64,000 nucleotides of DNA, from positions 62,001-126,000 of the forward strand of contig JAITWH010000044.1 of NCBI GenBank assembly GCA_031285405.1. Reading direction: 5' to 3'. The stretch is from Alistipes sp. (GTDB taxonomy: Bacteria > Bacteroidota > Bacteroidia > Bacteroidales > Rikenellaceae). Under the pieces are notes generated by a model, which was not told the DNA's origin, made no database searches, and saw only the letters and a list, made by a program, of their open reading frames with translations. This document shows positions 1-7,403 of the stretch, piece after piece (positions within the stretch are counted from its first letter, which is position 1; each line of letters starts with the position of its first letter). A program made the position numbers and the translations under genes.

Positions 1-1
1 G

Positions 2-274
2 ATTCTGGGGCTGCGTTCGTTGTTCTTCGTGCTGAGCGGCATCATGGACAAGTTCGCATGGCTGAAGACGGGACTGGCGGTGCTGCTCACCTTCATCGGA
101 GCAAAGATGCTGCTGCCCGTCGTCGGAACCAAACTCTTTCCGCTAATCGGCGCGCCCGCATTTGACGGCCACATCTCGACACCGGTGTCGCTTGCGATAA
201 TCGTGGGGATTTTGGCGGTGAGTGTCGTGGCGTCGCTCGTCTTCCCGCCCAAGCCGAAAGAGCTTACCTATTAA
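2..274 (+). CDS. TerC/Alx-family integral membrane protein, C-terminal part (5' end outside window)
   Basis: The reading frame is open from the first bases of the window. It reads ILGLRSLFFVLSG near the edge, then two further hydrophobic stretches, and ends in a short basic tail (PPKPKELTY). The ILGLRS..F.LSG segment followed by a helix and KMLLP is characteristic of TerC/Alx multi-pass membrane proteins, which are linked to tellurite resistance and, in better-studied relatives, to manganese export. About 90 C-terminal residues are present. The stop codon overlaps by 4 nt the stop region of the convergent gene on the other strand. The family call rests on this C-terminal segment only; the ion handled cannot be told from it. 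Confidence 0.75.
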   Translation: MLGLRSLFFVLSGIMDKFAWLKTGLAVLLTFIGAKMLLPVVGTKLFPLIGAPAFDGHISTPVSLAIIVGILAVSVVASLVFPPKPKELTY

Positions 275-597
275 ATAAGGGGAAGTTTGATAGACAGCCC
301 GCCCCACTGATTAACAAAGTGAGACGAGGAGGAGTTCCGACCCTCCGCCGAGACAACGAGTTCGATCTCGAAAGGCGGCGACTTGGCAATGATCTCCGAC
401 GCGGGGAACTCACGCGCAATGACATACAGGTAGAGGTCGGCATGGTCGCACGGAGGAGTTTCGAGCACGCCGCGTCCGGTGAGGCTCACGTAGTCGCTCA
501 TCTGCCCGTCGGCGTCGAGACACACGGCGGTCATGTAGACGTCGTACCTCTCCCACTCGGGAAACGCGCTCCGCACCTCTATTCTGAAGCTCTTCAT
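271..597 (-). CDS. conserved hypothetical protein, about 108 aa
   Basis: I do not recognise this family. The protein starts at MKSFRIEVRS, chosen because the upstream extension has no support and a promoter-like TAGTTTTG (603-610, minus strand) lies only a few bases before this ATG. It is acidic and has alternating hydrophobic patches that suggest a small beta-rich soluble domain; there is no signal peptide and no membrane segment. It converges on the TerC-like gene, overlapping it by 4 nt, and is divergent from yceD. A plus-strand frame over the same stretch is arginine-rich and looks like a shadow, so the minus frame is preferred. Confidence 0.6.
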   Translation of the reverse strand: MKSFRIEVRSAFPEWERYDVYMTAVCLDADGQMSDYVSLTGRGVLETPPCDHADLYLYVIAREFPASEIIAKSPPFEIELVVSAEGRNSSSSHFVNQWGGLSIKLPLI

Positions 598-618
598 GAC
601 TGCAAAACTACAAAAATT

Positions 619-652
619 CATGATTCATGATTCATGATTCATAATTTATGAT
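619..652. repeat. R2 heptamer repeat (ATTCATG)n
   Basis: Tandem, slightly degenerate copies of ATTCATG with a 7-bp period fill the gap between the divergent small gene and yceD. The same family occurs at 2447-2479, 24129-24158, 44055-44076, 57929-57950 and 58133-58167. Confidence 0.85.
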
Positions 653-660
653 TACATTTG
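653..660 (+). promoter_or_regulatory. -7 box TACATTTG for yceD-rpmF-plsX
   Basis: TACATTTG matches the Bacteroidota -7 consensus TAnnTTTG and ends 13 bases before the yceD ATG, giving a short leader. No TTTG is visible at the -33 position, which is occupied by the R2 heptamer repeat. Confidence 0.5.
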
Positions 661-673
661 CACCCCGCAAGTT

Positions 674-1159
674 ATGAAACCACGCTACACTATCCCTTAC
701 AAGGGGCTGAAAGAGGGGACTCACGAGTTCGAGTGGCACGTGGGCGAGAGCTTTTGGGCGGCCCATCCCGAGGGGGGAGTGAAGGGTGGCGACGCGACGG
801 TGCGGGCGGTGCTCGAAAGGTCGGGGGCGATGAGGCTCACGATCGAGATTGAGGGCGTTGTCGTGGTGGCGTGCGACCGCTGCCTTGAGGACTGCGAGCT
901 GCCGGTGAACTACCGCGGCCGGTTGGCGGTAAAGGCGTCGGAGGAGGAGCATCCGTTCGAGGGCGACATACTGTGGGTACACCCGCGGGAGGCGCTCATA
1001 GATGTGGAGCAGTATATATACGAGAGCATCGTGCTGAGCCTGCCGCTCCAGAGGGTCCACCCCGAGGATGTCCACGGCCGGCCGCTGTGCAACCCCGCGA
1101 TGCTCGAAAGGTTCAAAATTGTGACCGAGGAGGAGTTTGAAGATTTAACAACAAAATAG
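674..1159 (+). CDS. yceD: YceD/DUF177 family protein (23S rRNA accumulation protein)
   Basis: 161 residues. The domain contains the family's central CDRCL..C signature (ACDRCLEDCELP), preceded by a beta-rich half and followed by an acidic segment with DVEQYIYE..VLSLPL and a C-terminal HPED..G.PLCNPAM stretch, a layout typical of bacterial and plastid DUF177 proteins. In bacteria and plants members are needed for normal 23S rRNA accumulation. The gene immediately precedes rpmF and plsX, the widely conserved yceD-rpmF-plsX order, which supports the call. A TAnnTTTG box lies just upstream, so transcription of the trio probably starts here. No anomalies seen. Confidence 0.9.
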   Translation: MKPRYTIPYKGLKEGTHEFEWHVGESFWAAHPEGGVKGGDATVRAVLERSGAMRLTIEIEGVVVVACDRCLEDCELPVNYRGRLAVKASEEEHPFEGDILWVHPREALIDVEQYIYESIVLSLPLQRVHPEDVHGRPLCNPAMLERFKIVTEEEFEDLTTK

Positions 1160-1191
1160 TTATCAATTGTCAATTATCAATTAGCTAAGAT

Positions 1192-1374
1192 ATGGCACAT
1201 CCTAAACACAAAGTCTCGTCCACGCGTCGGGACAAACGCAGAACCCACTACAAGGCCACGGTTCCGACCGTAGCAACCTGTTCGAACTGCGGTTCGCCCG
1301 TACTCTACCACAGGGTCTGCCCCGAGTGCGGCTTCTACCGCGGCAAGTTGGCCGTCGAACAGAAGGCCGAGTAA
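1192..1374 (+). CDS. rpmF: 50S ribosomal protein L32
   Basis: 60 residues starting MAHPKHKVSSTRRDKRRTHY, the standard N-terminus of L32. It has four cysteines as CSNCG and CPECG, so this is the zinc-binding form rather than a cysteine-free paralogue. It is part of the large ribosomal subunit. It sits 32 nt after yceD and 46 nt before plsX, in the conserved operon that couples ribosome and lipid synthesis genes. The short AT-rich spacer before it (tatcaattgtcaattatcaa) resembles a degenerate heptamer repeat. No zinc-independent L32 paralogue is present in the window. Confidence 0.98.
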   Translation: MAHPKHKVSSTRRDKRRTHYKATVPTVATCSNCGSPVLYHRVCPECGFYRGKLAVEQKAE

Positions 1375-1420
1375 CGCAACAAGGTTGGGACGGCAAAGTG
1401 ATCCGAACTGAAGGGCGGTC

Positions 1421-2380
1421 ATGGCTGACAAGATGATCCGAATAGGCGTCGACGCCATGGGGGGCGATTTCGCTCCCGAGGCTGTCGTGTTGGGTGCCAT
1501 CGAGGCGGCGAGGATTCTCGCGGCCGATGTGCGTCTGGTGCTGTTCGGCGACGAGGCTGCCATCCGCGCGCTCATGACCCGCGAGGGTGTGGCGCAGGAT
1601 ATGTTCGAGATAGTCCCCACGACCGAGGTGATCACCATGAGCGACCACCCGGCCCAAGCCTTCACCAAGAAGCCCGACTCATCGCTGACAGTGGGCTTCG
1701 GCCACCTAAAGGCGGGCCGCATAGACGGTTTCGCGAGCGCCGGCAACACTGGTGCGATGCTGGTCGGTTCGATGCACACGGTGAGGGCCATCGAGGGGGT
1801 CATCCGTCCGACGATCTCGTCGCAGATTCCCGTCGTCGGGGGTCGCACGGCGCTGCTGTTGGACGTCGGCCTCAACGTCGACTGCAAACCCGACGTGCTC
1901 GACCAGTACGGCATGCTGGGCAGCATCTACGCAGAGAAAGTTCTCGGCATCGAGAATCCGCGCGTCGCACTGCTCAACATCGGCGAGGAGAAGGAGAAGG
2001 GCAACCTGGCGACCCGCGCCGCCTACGAGATCATGGACGGCTCGACGCGCTACAACTTCGTGGGCAACGTCGAGGGCAAGCACCTCTTCACGGGCCGCGT
2101 GGCCGACGTGATCGTGTGCGACGGATTCGTGGGCAACATCGTGCTGAAGCAGGCCGAGAGCATGTACGAGATCGTCCGCCAGTTGGAGGTGCCCGACAGC
2201 GAGTTTTTCGACGGCATGAACTACGAGAACGTCGGCGGCACGCCCGTCCTCGGAGTCAACGCCGCCGTCACCGTGGGCCACGGCCGGTCGACACCCCGCG
2301 CCATCTGCAACATGATCGCCCAGACCGAACGCGCGGTGCGCTCCGGCGTCGTTCAGCAGATCAAGGAGATGGTGTCGTAG
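1421..2380 (+). CDS. plsX: phosphate acyltransferase PlsX
   Basis: 319 residues, the usual length. PlsX is a peripheral membrane enzyme that converts acyl-ACP plus phosphate to acyl-phosphate, the donor for PlsY in phospholipid synthesis. The N-terminal DAMGGDFAPE motif, the GNTGAMLVG region, ALLNIGEEKEKG and the VCDGFVGNIVLK motif are all present and in order. The start ATGGCTGACAAG gives a few extra residues before the conserved IRIGVDAMGG. In many bacteria fabH follows directly; here it does not. The next 280 bp hold repeats and a tRNA, so the operon appears to end at plsX. Confidence 0.96.
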   Translation: MADKMIRIGVDAMGGDFAPEAVVLGAIEAARILAADVRLVLFGDEAAIRALMTREGVAQDMFEIVPTTEVITMSDHPAQAFTKKPDSSLTVGFGHLKAGRIDGFASAGNTGAMLVGSMHTVRAIEGVIRPTISSQIPVVGGRTALLLDVGLNVDCKPDVLDQYGMLGSIYAEKVLGIENPRVALLNIGEEKEKGNLATRAAYEIMDGSTRYNFVGNVEGKHLFTGRVADVIVCDGFVGNIVLKQAESMYEIVRQLEVPDSEFFDGMNYENVGGTPVLGVNAAVTVGHGRSTPRAICNMIAQTERAVRSGVVQQIKEMVS

Positions 2381-2446
2381 GCGCCGGCCGAAACGTTACG
2401 ACTGCCGACACGCACGTTGACACGCAACAACGGTTCTCGGATTTTC

Positions 2447-2479
2447 GAATCATGATTCATAATTCATGATTCATGATTA
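2447..2479. repeat. R2 heptamer repeat (ATTCATG)n downstream of plsX
   Basis: Four to five degenerate ATTCATG units about 65 bp after the plsX stop codon, the same family as at 619-652. Confidence 0.8.
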
Positions 2480-2635
2480 AATAGTTACCTTCCTCCGCAA
2501 GATGCCTCCCCCGCCTTCGGCGACGGTCGGCGCTTCGGTCGGTTACTGAAACAACGATTTGGTTAATTTAGTTATCTCCCTCGCGAGATGCCTCCCCCGC
2601 CTTTGGCGACGGTCGGCGCTCGGTCGATGACTATG
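2477..2635. repeat. direct repeat pair, two copies about 73 bp long with 86-bp offset
   Basis: Two near-identical blocks begin at about 2477 and 2563. Both carry GATGCCTCCCCCGCCTT followed by GGCGACGGTCGGCGCT. The second copy runs directly into the palindrome that overlaps the tRNA gene. No coding potential is seen in either. Their order (R2, copy 1, copy 2, palindrome, tRNA) looks like a locally expanded tRNA-flanking region. Confidence 0.75.
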
Positions 2636-2665
2636 AGACCAATTCGTTCCGAATTGGTCTCATAG
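2631..2665. repeat. perfect 16-bp inverted repeat overlapping the 5' end of tRNA-Arg
   Basis: The left arm CTATGAGACCAATTCG and its exact reverse complement are separated by three bases (TTC). The right arm includes the first ten bases of the tRNA gene, so the leader contains an inverted copy of the tRNA 5' end. In RNA this hairpin would compete with acceptor-stem formation. It has no T-run and so is not an ordinary terminator. Confidence 0.9.
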
Positions 2666-2727
2666 TTCAAGGGATAGAACGGAAGTTTCCTAAACTTCAG
2701 ATTCGCGTTCGAGTCGCGGTGAGACTA
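2656..2727 (+). tRNA. tRNA-Arg (anticodon CCT)
   Basis: A full cloverleaf can be drawn. The acceptor arm is GGTCTCA with TGAGACT (G-U at the first pair), followed by T8 and A9. The D-stem is GTTC/GAAC around a GG-containing loop. The anticodon stem is GAAGT/ACTTC with loop TTCCTAA, anticodon CCT. The T-stem is TCGCG/CGCGG with loop TTCGAGT, and the discriminator is A73. CCA is not encoded. It reads AGG codons. A hairpin at 2739-2757 probably ends the transcript. The 5' end is embedded in the perfect palindrome described separately. Confidence 0.9.
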
Positions 2728-2738
2728 CAAACATCAAG

Positions 2739-2757
2739 GTGCCAATCTAAATGGCAC
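2739..2757 (+). terminator. hairpin after tRNA-Arg
   Basis: GTGCCA, 7-nt loop, TGGCAC, followed by an AT-rich stretch. The stem covers an alternative upstream ATG (2751) of the next gene, an argument for placing that gene's start further down at 2796. Confidence 0.5.
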
Positions 2758-2795
2758 ATATTTATTTAGGGCGGCAGCAAACAAAACTACCCGAT

Positions 2796-5156
2796 ATGAA
2801 AAGATCACTGTTGCCAACGCCAAGCACGATAGTCGCAAAAGCCAAAGCCGCGGCCACCGTTACAAATGTTACACTTGCAAAGAGTGTCGCAAATGTAACA
2901 CTCGCCCTCGCCATAATAGCGATACTCATCTCCTCCTGCGGCCCCCACCACAACGTCGGCTCGCGCGAGGATGACATGACCCGCTGGGTCGACCAATACA
3001 TCGGCACGGGCGACCACGGACACGTCTTCATGGGCGCGAGCGTCCCCTTCGGCGCGGTTCAGCTGGGCCCGAGCAGCATCCCCCAGTCGTGGGACTGGAC
3101 ATCGGGCTATCACATCTCCGACTCGACGATCATAGGTTTCAGCCACACCCACCTCTCGGGCACGGGCATAGGCGACCTGGGCGACATCTCGCTGATGCCC
3201 ACCACGGGCGACACCAACCACAGTCGCGGCACTGCCGAGAGCTACGACACGGGCCTCTGGTCGCTCTTCACACGCAAGGACGAGTACTGTGCCCCGGGCT
3301 ACTACACGACGAGGCTCGATCGTTGGGGAGTCGACGTCGAGCTCACCGCCACGGCGCGCGTGGGGTTCCACAAATACACCTTTCCATCCGACGCGACCGA
3401 CGCCCGAGTAGTGATCGACCTCGCGACGGGCCAATCCGACCGACCGGTCGAGGGCTACCTGCGCGTGGTCGACGAGAGTACCGTCGAGGGATATCGCTAC
3501 TCGCGGGGATGGGCGCGCGACGAACGGATCTACTTCGTGGCCGAGTTCTCGCGCCCGTTCGACTCGTTCGTGCTCTACGACGAGAACAAACCCGCCGAGG
3601 GCGACCGCATCACAGCGCAAAGGGTCTACGGCGAGGCGCTGTTCGGTTCGACGGGCCACCAACCTGTCTACGTCAAGGTGGCGCTGTCGCCCGTCAGCAC
3701 CGAGAACGCGCGAGAGAACTTAGACACCGAGCTCGCCGGCTGGAACTTCAACCGCACCGTGGCCGACGCCAAGAGGGCGTGGAACGCCGAGCTCTCGAAA
3801 ATTCGCATCCGCACCTCCGACGACGCCGTGAGGCGCACCTTCTACACTGCGCTCTACCACACGATGATCGCCCCGTCGCTCTTCAGCGACATCAACGGAG
3901 ACTACCGCGGCGCCGGCGGCGAAAACCGGCAGGGACAGTGGAACGTCGAGAATCACCGCGACGCCGGCCACACCAACTACACCACCTTTTCGCTGTGGGA
4001 CACCTACCGCGCGGCCCATCCGCTGATGACGATCATCCATCCCGAGAAGGTGCCCGACATCATCAACACCATGCTCAACATCTACCGCCAGCAGGGCAAG
4101 CTTCCGGTGTGGCACCTGATGGGCTGCGAGACCAACACGATGCCGGGCAATCCGGCGATCCCCGTCGTGGCCGACGCCATGCTCAAGGGCTTCGGCGGCT
4201 TCGACCGCGAGCTGGCCTACGAGGCGATGAAGAGCTCGGCGATGCTCGACGAACGCGCGCTCGATTCCTATCGAGAGTTCGGCTACATCCCGTGGGAGCG
4301 TTCGCGCGAGTCGGTGGCCATGACCCTTGAATACGCTCTGGCCGACTGGTCGCTGGGGCAGGTGGCACTGGCCGAGGGGCGCACCGAGGATCACGAATAC
4401 TTCGACACCCGCAGCAAAGCCTACCGCCACCTTTTCGACCCCGACACGAAGTTCATCCGCGGTCGCTCGGCCGAGGGCGAGTGGCACGAGCCGTTCAATC
4501 CGTTTCGTTCGGTACACATGGCCGACGACTACACCGAGGGCAACGCCTGGCAGTACACATGGCTCGTGCCACACGACGTCGATGGGCTCATGGAGGCGTT
4601 CGGCGGGGCGGAACCCTTCCACGCCAAGCTGGACTCGCTCTTCGTCGTGCAGGGCGATCTGGGCGAGGGTGCCTCTCCTGATATCAGCGGCCTGATAGGT
4701 CAGTACGCCCACGGCAACGAGCCGAGCCACCATATTATATATATGTACACCATGACGGGCCAGCCGTGGAAGGCGGCCGACCGAGTGCGTCAGGTGCTGG
4801 GCGAGCTCTACCACGACCGCCCCGACGGCCTGTCGGGCAACGAGGACGTTGGGCAGATGTCGGCATGGTACATCCTCTCGTCGATGGGCTTCTATCAGGC
4901 CGAGCCGGCCGGCGGACGCTACTGGTTCGGCTCGCCGATCGTCGACGAGGCGGTTCTGGACGTCGGCGGAGGCCGGACGTTCACCGTGCGTGCCGACGGC
5001 AACTCTGCCACCAACCGTTACATCCGACACATAACCCTCAACGGCGAGGAGTACCGAATGCCCTACATCTCGCACACCGACATCGCCCAAGGCGGAGAGA
5101 TGATCATCGAGATGGGCCCCGAACCGACAATTTGGTACGAAACAATTGAAAATTGA
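2796..5156 (+). CDS. GH92 family alpha-1,2-mannosidase, lipoprotein
   Basis: 786 residues from ATG 2796. The N-terminus is basic and unusually long, then a hydrophobic stretch ends in the lipobox ILISSC (Cys48), so the enzyme is probably exported and lipid-anchored. The GH92 domain starts at about residue 62 (WVDQYIGTG..GHVFMGASVPFGAVQLGP). It shows the family's ETNTMPGNPA region and, near the C-terminus, GNEDVGQMSAWYILSSMGFY with the acidic active-site region. GH92 enzymes are calcium-dependent exo-mannosidases that trim N-glycans or fungal mannan. The stop TGA lies inside an R1 heptamer repeat (5145-5174), so the last residues (TIEN) are repeat-encoded. The next gene, an aldose epimerase, fits sugar use. 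No SusC/SusD pair is nearby. Confidence 0.93.
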   Translation: MKRSLLPTPSTIVAKAKAAATVTNVTLAKSVANVTLALAIIAILISSCGPHHNVGSREDDMTRWVDQYIGTGDHGHVFMGASVPFGAVQLGPSSIPQSWDWTSGYHISDSTIIGFSHTHLSGTGIGDLGDISLMPTTGDTNHSRGTAESYDTGLWSLFTRKDEYCAPGYYTTRLDRWGVDVELTATARVGFHKYTFPSDATDARVVIDLATGQSDRPVEGYLRVVDESTVEGYRYSRGWARDERIYFVAEFSRPFDSFVLYDENKPAEGDRITAQRVYGEALFGSTGHQPVYVKVALSPVSTENARENLDTELAGWNFNRTVADAKRAWNAELSKIRIRTSDDAVRRTFYTALYHTMIAPSLFSDINGDYRGAGGENRQGQWNVENHRDAGHTNYTTFSLWDTYRAAHPLMTIIHPEKVPDIINTMLNIYRQQGKLPVWHLMGCETNTMPGNPAIPVVADAMLKGFGGFDRELAYEAMKSSAMLDERALDSYREFGYIPWERSRESVAMTLEYALADWSLGQVALAEGRTEDHEYFDTRSKAYRHLFDPDTKFIRGRSAEGEWHEPFNPFRSVHMADDYTEGNAWQYTWLVPHDVDGLMEAFGGAEPFHAKLDSLFVVQGDLGEGASPDISGLIGQYAHGNEPSHHIIYMYTMTGQPWKAADRVRQVLGELYHDRPDGLSGNEDVGQMSAWYILSSMGFYQAEPAGGRYWFGSPIVDEAVLDVGGGRTFTVRADGNSATNRYIRHITLNGEEYRMPYISHTDIAQGGEMIIEMGPEPTIWYETIEN

Positions 5157-5231
5157 AAATTGAAAATTGAAAATGAGCTAACGCGAAACGGCTACGCGCC
5201 ACATCATTGCGAGCGTAGCGAAGCAATCCAG
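5145..5231. repeat. R1 heptamer (ATTGAAA)n plus linker plus R5 module
   Basis: Four ATTGAAA units (5145-5174) overlap the GH92 stop codon. They are followed by GAGCTAACGCG, GGCTACGCG and then the R5 palindromic module (5203-5231: CATTGCGAGC, GTAGC, GAAGCAATCCAG). R5 folds because ATTGC at one end pairs with GCAAT at the other. Confidence 0.85.
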
Positions 5232-5280
5232 TTTCTGCGTAGCTTCATCAAAACAACAACAATTACAAACTATAAAAACC

Positions 5281-6423
5281 ATGAAAAGAACCTTACTATT
5301 CCTCGCCGCCCTGTCAATGTTAGCCGCCTGCGGAGGCCCGAAAACCGCCACCGCCCCCCTCCCGTTAATCGCCCCCGAGGCCTACACCGCCACGGTCGAC
5401 GGCAAACCTGTGTCGCTCTACACCCTCACCAACGCCGCCGGCGCGACGCTCCAGCTGACCAACTACGGCAGCCGCATGGTGTCGCTGTGGGTGCCCGACC
5501 GCGACGGCACGATGCGCGACGTGCTGTTGGGCTACGAAACCATCGCCGAGGCCCAGAACGACGGTGCGAGCCTCAGCCCCATCGTTGGTCGCTATGGCAA
5601 CCGCATCGCCGGCGGACGCTTCACCCTCGACGGCACCGAGTATCAGCTCAACCTCAACAACGGCGCCAACCATCTGCACGGAGGCCCGCGCGGCTGGGCG
5701 ACAAAGGTGTGGGACGCCGAGCAGTTCACCGACGCCGAGGGCAACCCCGCCGTGAAAATGACCCTCGTCTCGCCCGACGGCGAAGAGAACTACCCGGGCA
5801 CCATAACGCTCGACGTCACCTACACGCTGACGCCGCAGAACGCCGTGACGATAGACTACCACGCCACGACCGACGCCCCCACCGTGCTCAACCCCACGAG
5901 CCACGGCTACTTCAACCTGCACGGCACGGCGACCGAGAGCGCCCTGTCGCACATCGTGACGATCCATGCCGACGCCTTCACCCCCACCGACGCGGGCATG
6001 ATCCCCACGGGCGAGATCCGCGCCGTCGAGGGCACACCGCTCGACTTCCGCACCCCGACGGTAGTGGGCGATCGCATAGACACCGACTACGAACCCCTCG
6101 TATTCGGCGGCGGCTACGACCACAACTGGGTGCTCAACAAGGGCTCCGAGGGCGAGTTCGCGCTGGCGGTCGAGGTCTACGAACCGGCAACGGGCATCGT
6201 GATGCAGGTGCTCACCGACCAGCCGGCGGTGCAGTTTTACAGCGGCAACTCGCTCGACGGCCCGCGTGGCAAACGCGGCGAGACCTACACCCGCCGCACC
6301 GGCCTCGCGTTCGAGACGCAGCACTACCCCGACTCGCCCAACCACCCCGAGTTCCCGACCACCGTCCTGCGCCCGGGCGAGACCTACACCCAACGCACCG
6401 TCTACGCCTTCTCGACGAGATAA
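5281..6423 (+). CDS. galM: aldose 1-epimerase (galactose mutarotase), lipoprotein
   Basis: 380 residues. It starts MKRTLLFLAALSMLAACGG with a lipobox (LAAC), so it is predicted to be membrane-anchored outside the cytoplasm. It interconverts alpha and beta anomers of galactose or glucose. Active-site segments visible are NHLHGG, NPTSHGYFNLHG (histidines), GYDHNW, QFYSGN and ETQHYPDS, whose glutamate corresponds to the catalytic base in this family. It follows the GH92 mannosidase by 124 bp of repeat DNA and is probably part of the same sugar-use block. A strong terminator follows. A periplasmic mutarotase beside an exo-glycosidase is common in Bacteroidota (family knowledge). Confidence 0.92.
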   Translation: MKRTLLFLAALSMLAACGGPKTATAPLPLIAPEAYTATVDGKPVSLYTLTNAAGATLQLTNYGSRMVSLWVPDRDGTMRDVLLGYETIAEAQNDGASLSPIVGRYGNRIAGGRFTLDGTEYQLNLNNGANHLHGGPRGWATKVWDAEQFTDAEGNPAVKMTLVSPDGEENYPGTITLDVTYTLTPQNAVTIDYHATTDAPTVLNPTSHGYFNLHGTATESALSHIVTIHADAFTPTDAGMIPTGEIRAVEGTPLDFRTPTVVGDRIDTDYEPLVFGGGYDHNWVLNKGSEGEFALAVEVYEPATGIVMQVLTDQPAVQFYSGNSLDGPRGKRGETYTRRTGLAFETQHYPDSPNHPEFPTTVLRPGETYTQRTVYAFSTR

Positions 6424-6458
6424 AAACGGGAGCCCACGCCCCAAATCCGTTACGATAC

Positions 6459-6504
6459 AAACAAAAAAAGAACAACTCCACGGAGATTTGTTCTTTTTTT
6501 GTTT
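6459..6504 (+). terminator. strong intrinsic terminator after galM
   Basis: A perfect 17-bp stem (6459-6475 with 6488-6504), 12-nt loop. The right arm contains a run of seven T residues. It cleanly separates the sugar genes from the V-ATPase operon. Confidence 0.85.
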
Positions 6505-6782
6505 TTCCGCGCGCCGCTATTGGATATTTTAAAAAAACTTATTAACTTGCGCACTGTTTTTCGCCTTTGACCTAAAATTTTTCCGCCGCCGCCTCGCCGC
6601 CGATCGCTAAGACCACGCCGCCCGCCGCTACAAAACGCCGCCGCTGCCCGACCTGCCGCCCGCCGCCGCTACAAAAATAACCTTGCCACCGCTGACCACG
6701 CCGCCAACCACCAAGACCACGGCCGCCCCCAAAGCGCCCGAAAGAAGACTACAAGAAAAACCGCTATCATAATTTTACCGTT
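6505..6782. other. gene-free spacer with low-complexity (CGCCGCC/GCTACAAAA) repeats upstream of the V-ATPase operon
   Basis: About 280 bp without a supported gene. The middle (about 6590-6740) is a degenerate GC-rich repetition of CGCCGCC-like units punctuated by GCTACAAAA and AAGACCACG. The last 40 bp turn AT-rich. The operon promoter must lie here, but I cannot point to a convincing TAnnTTTG box. Confidence 0.5.
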
Positions 6783-7403
6783 ATGGAAACCAACAAGTTG
6801 TCCCAGATCACGCAAAAGCTCTACGACGAGGGGCTCTCAAAGGGTCGTTCGGAGGGCGAAAGGCTCGTCGCAGAGGCGCAGACAAAGGCGAAAAAGATAG
6901 TCGCCGACGCCGAGGCCAAGGCCCGCAAGATCGCCCAAAAAGCCACCGCCGACGCCGAGGAGTTGCGCAAAAACACCCTCACCGAGATCGCGCTCGCTGG
7001 TCGCGAGGCGGTCGCCCAGATCAAAAACGAGATCGCCACCCTGATAGTCGCCCGCAGCGTCGAGTCCGGAGTGGCCAAGGCTGGCATCGACCCCGACTTC
7101 ATCCGCGAGACGTTGCTGACCGTGGCGAAGAACTGGCGCGGCGACTCGTCCGACAAGATCACACTGAAGGCCCTGCTCCCCGCCGACAAACAACAGGAGT
7201 TAGACAAGGCATTCGCCACCAGCGCGGCGGCACTGCTCGCCCAAGGCGTCGAGGTGGGTTACAGCGCCGACGTCCGCTCGGGCTTCAAGGTGGGCGAGAA
7301 GGATGGCGGCTACTACATCGGTTTCTCGGACGAGAACTTCGAGGCGCTGCTGGGCGGCTACCTGCGCGAAAGGGTGACGGAAATTCTTTACGGAGCGAAC
7401 TAA
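6783..7403 (+). CDS. atpE: V-type ATP synthase subunit E
   Basis: 206 residues. The N-terminal half (to about residue 85) is a charged, alanine-rich coiled coil (EAQTKAKKIVADAEAKARKI), and the C-terminal half is a globular domain ending GGYLRERVTEILYG, as in bacterial V/A-type E subunits. Subunit E forms part of the peripheral stalk that holds the catalytic head against the membrane sector. It is the first gene of the operon. Its stop codon overlaps the start of the next gene (TAATG), indicating translational coupling. Confidence 0.88.
   Translation: METNKLSQITQKLYDEGLSKGRSEGERLVAEAQTKAKKIVADAEAKARKIAQKATADAEELRKNTLTEIALAGREAVAQIKNEIATLIVARSVESGVAKAGIDPDFIRETLLTVAKNWRGDSSDKITLKALLPADKQQELDKAFATSAAALLAQGVEVGYSADVRSGFKVGEKDGGYYIGFSDENFEALLGGYLRERVTEILYGAN

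Noticed and set aside
20-274. A complete short gene starting at TTG 20
   Set aside because: The frame is open to base 2 and the TerC motif ILGLRS lies upstream of that codon, so the gene is cut by the window edge.
319-630. Plus-strand frame overlapping the small unknown gene
   Set aside because: Arginine-rich composition typical of an antisense shadow in GC-rich DNA; the minus frame has a better start and promoter-like box.
2381-2655. fabH following plsX
   Set aside because: The common neighbour is absent; the space holds only repeats and the tRNA leader.
2751-2795. Upstream ATG at 2751 as start of the GH92 gene
   Set aside because: It lies in the right arm of the tRNA terminator hairpin and adds a non-signal-like peptide; ATG 2796 gives a lipoprotein signal.
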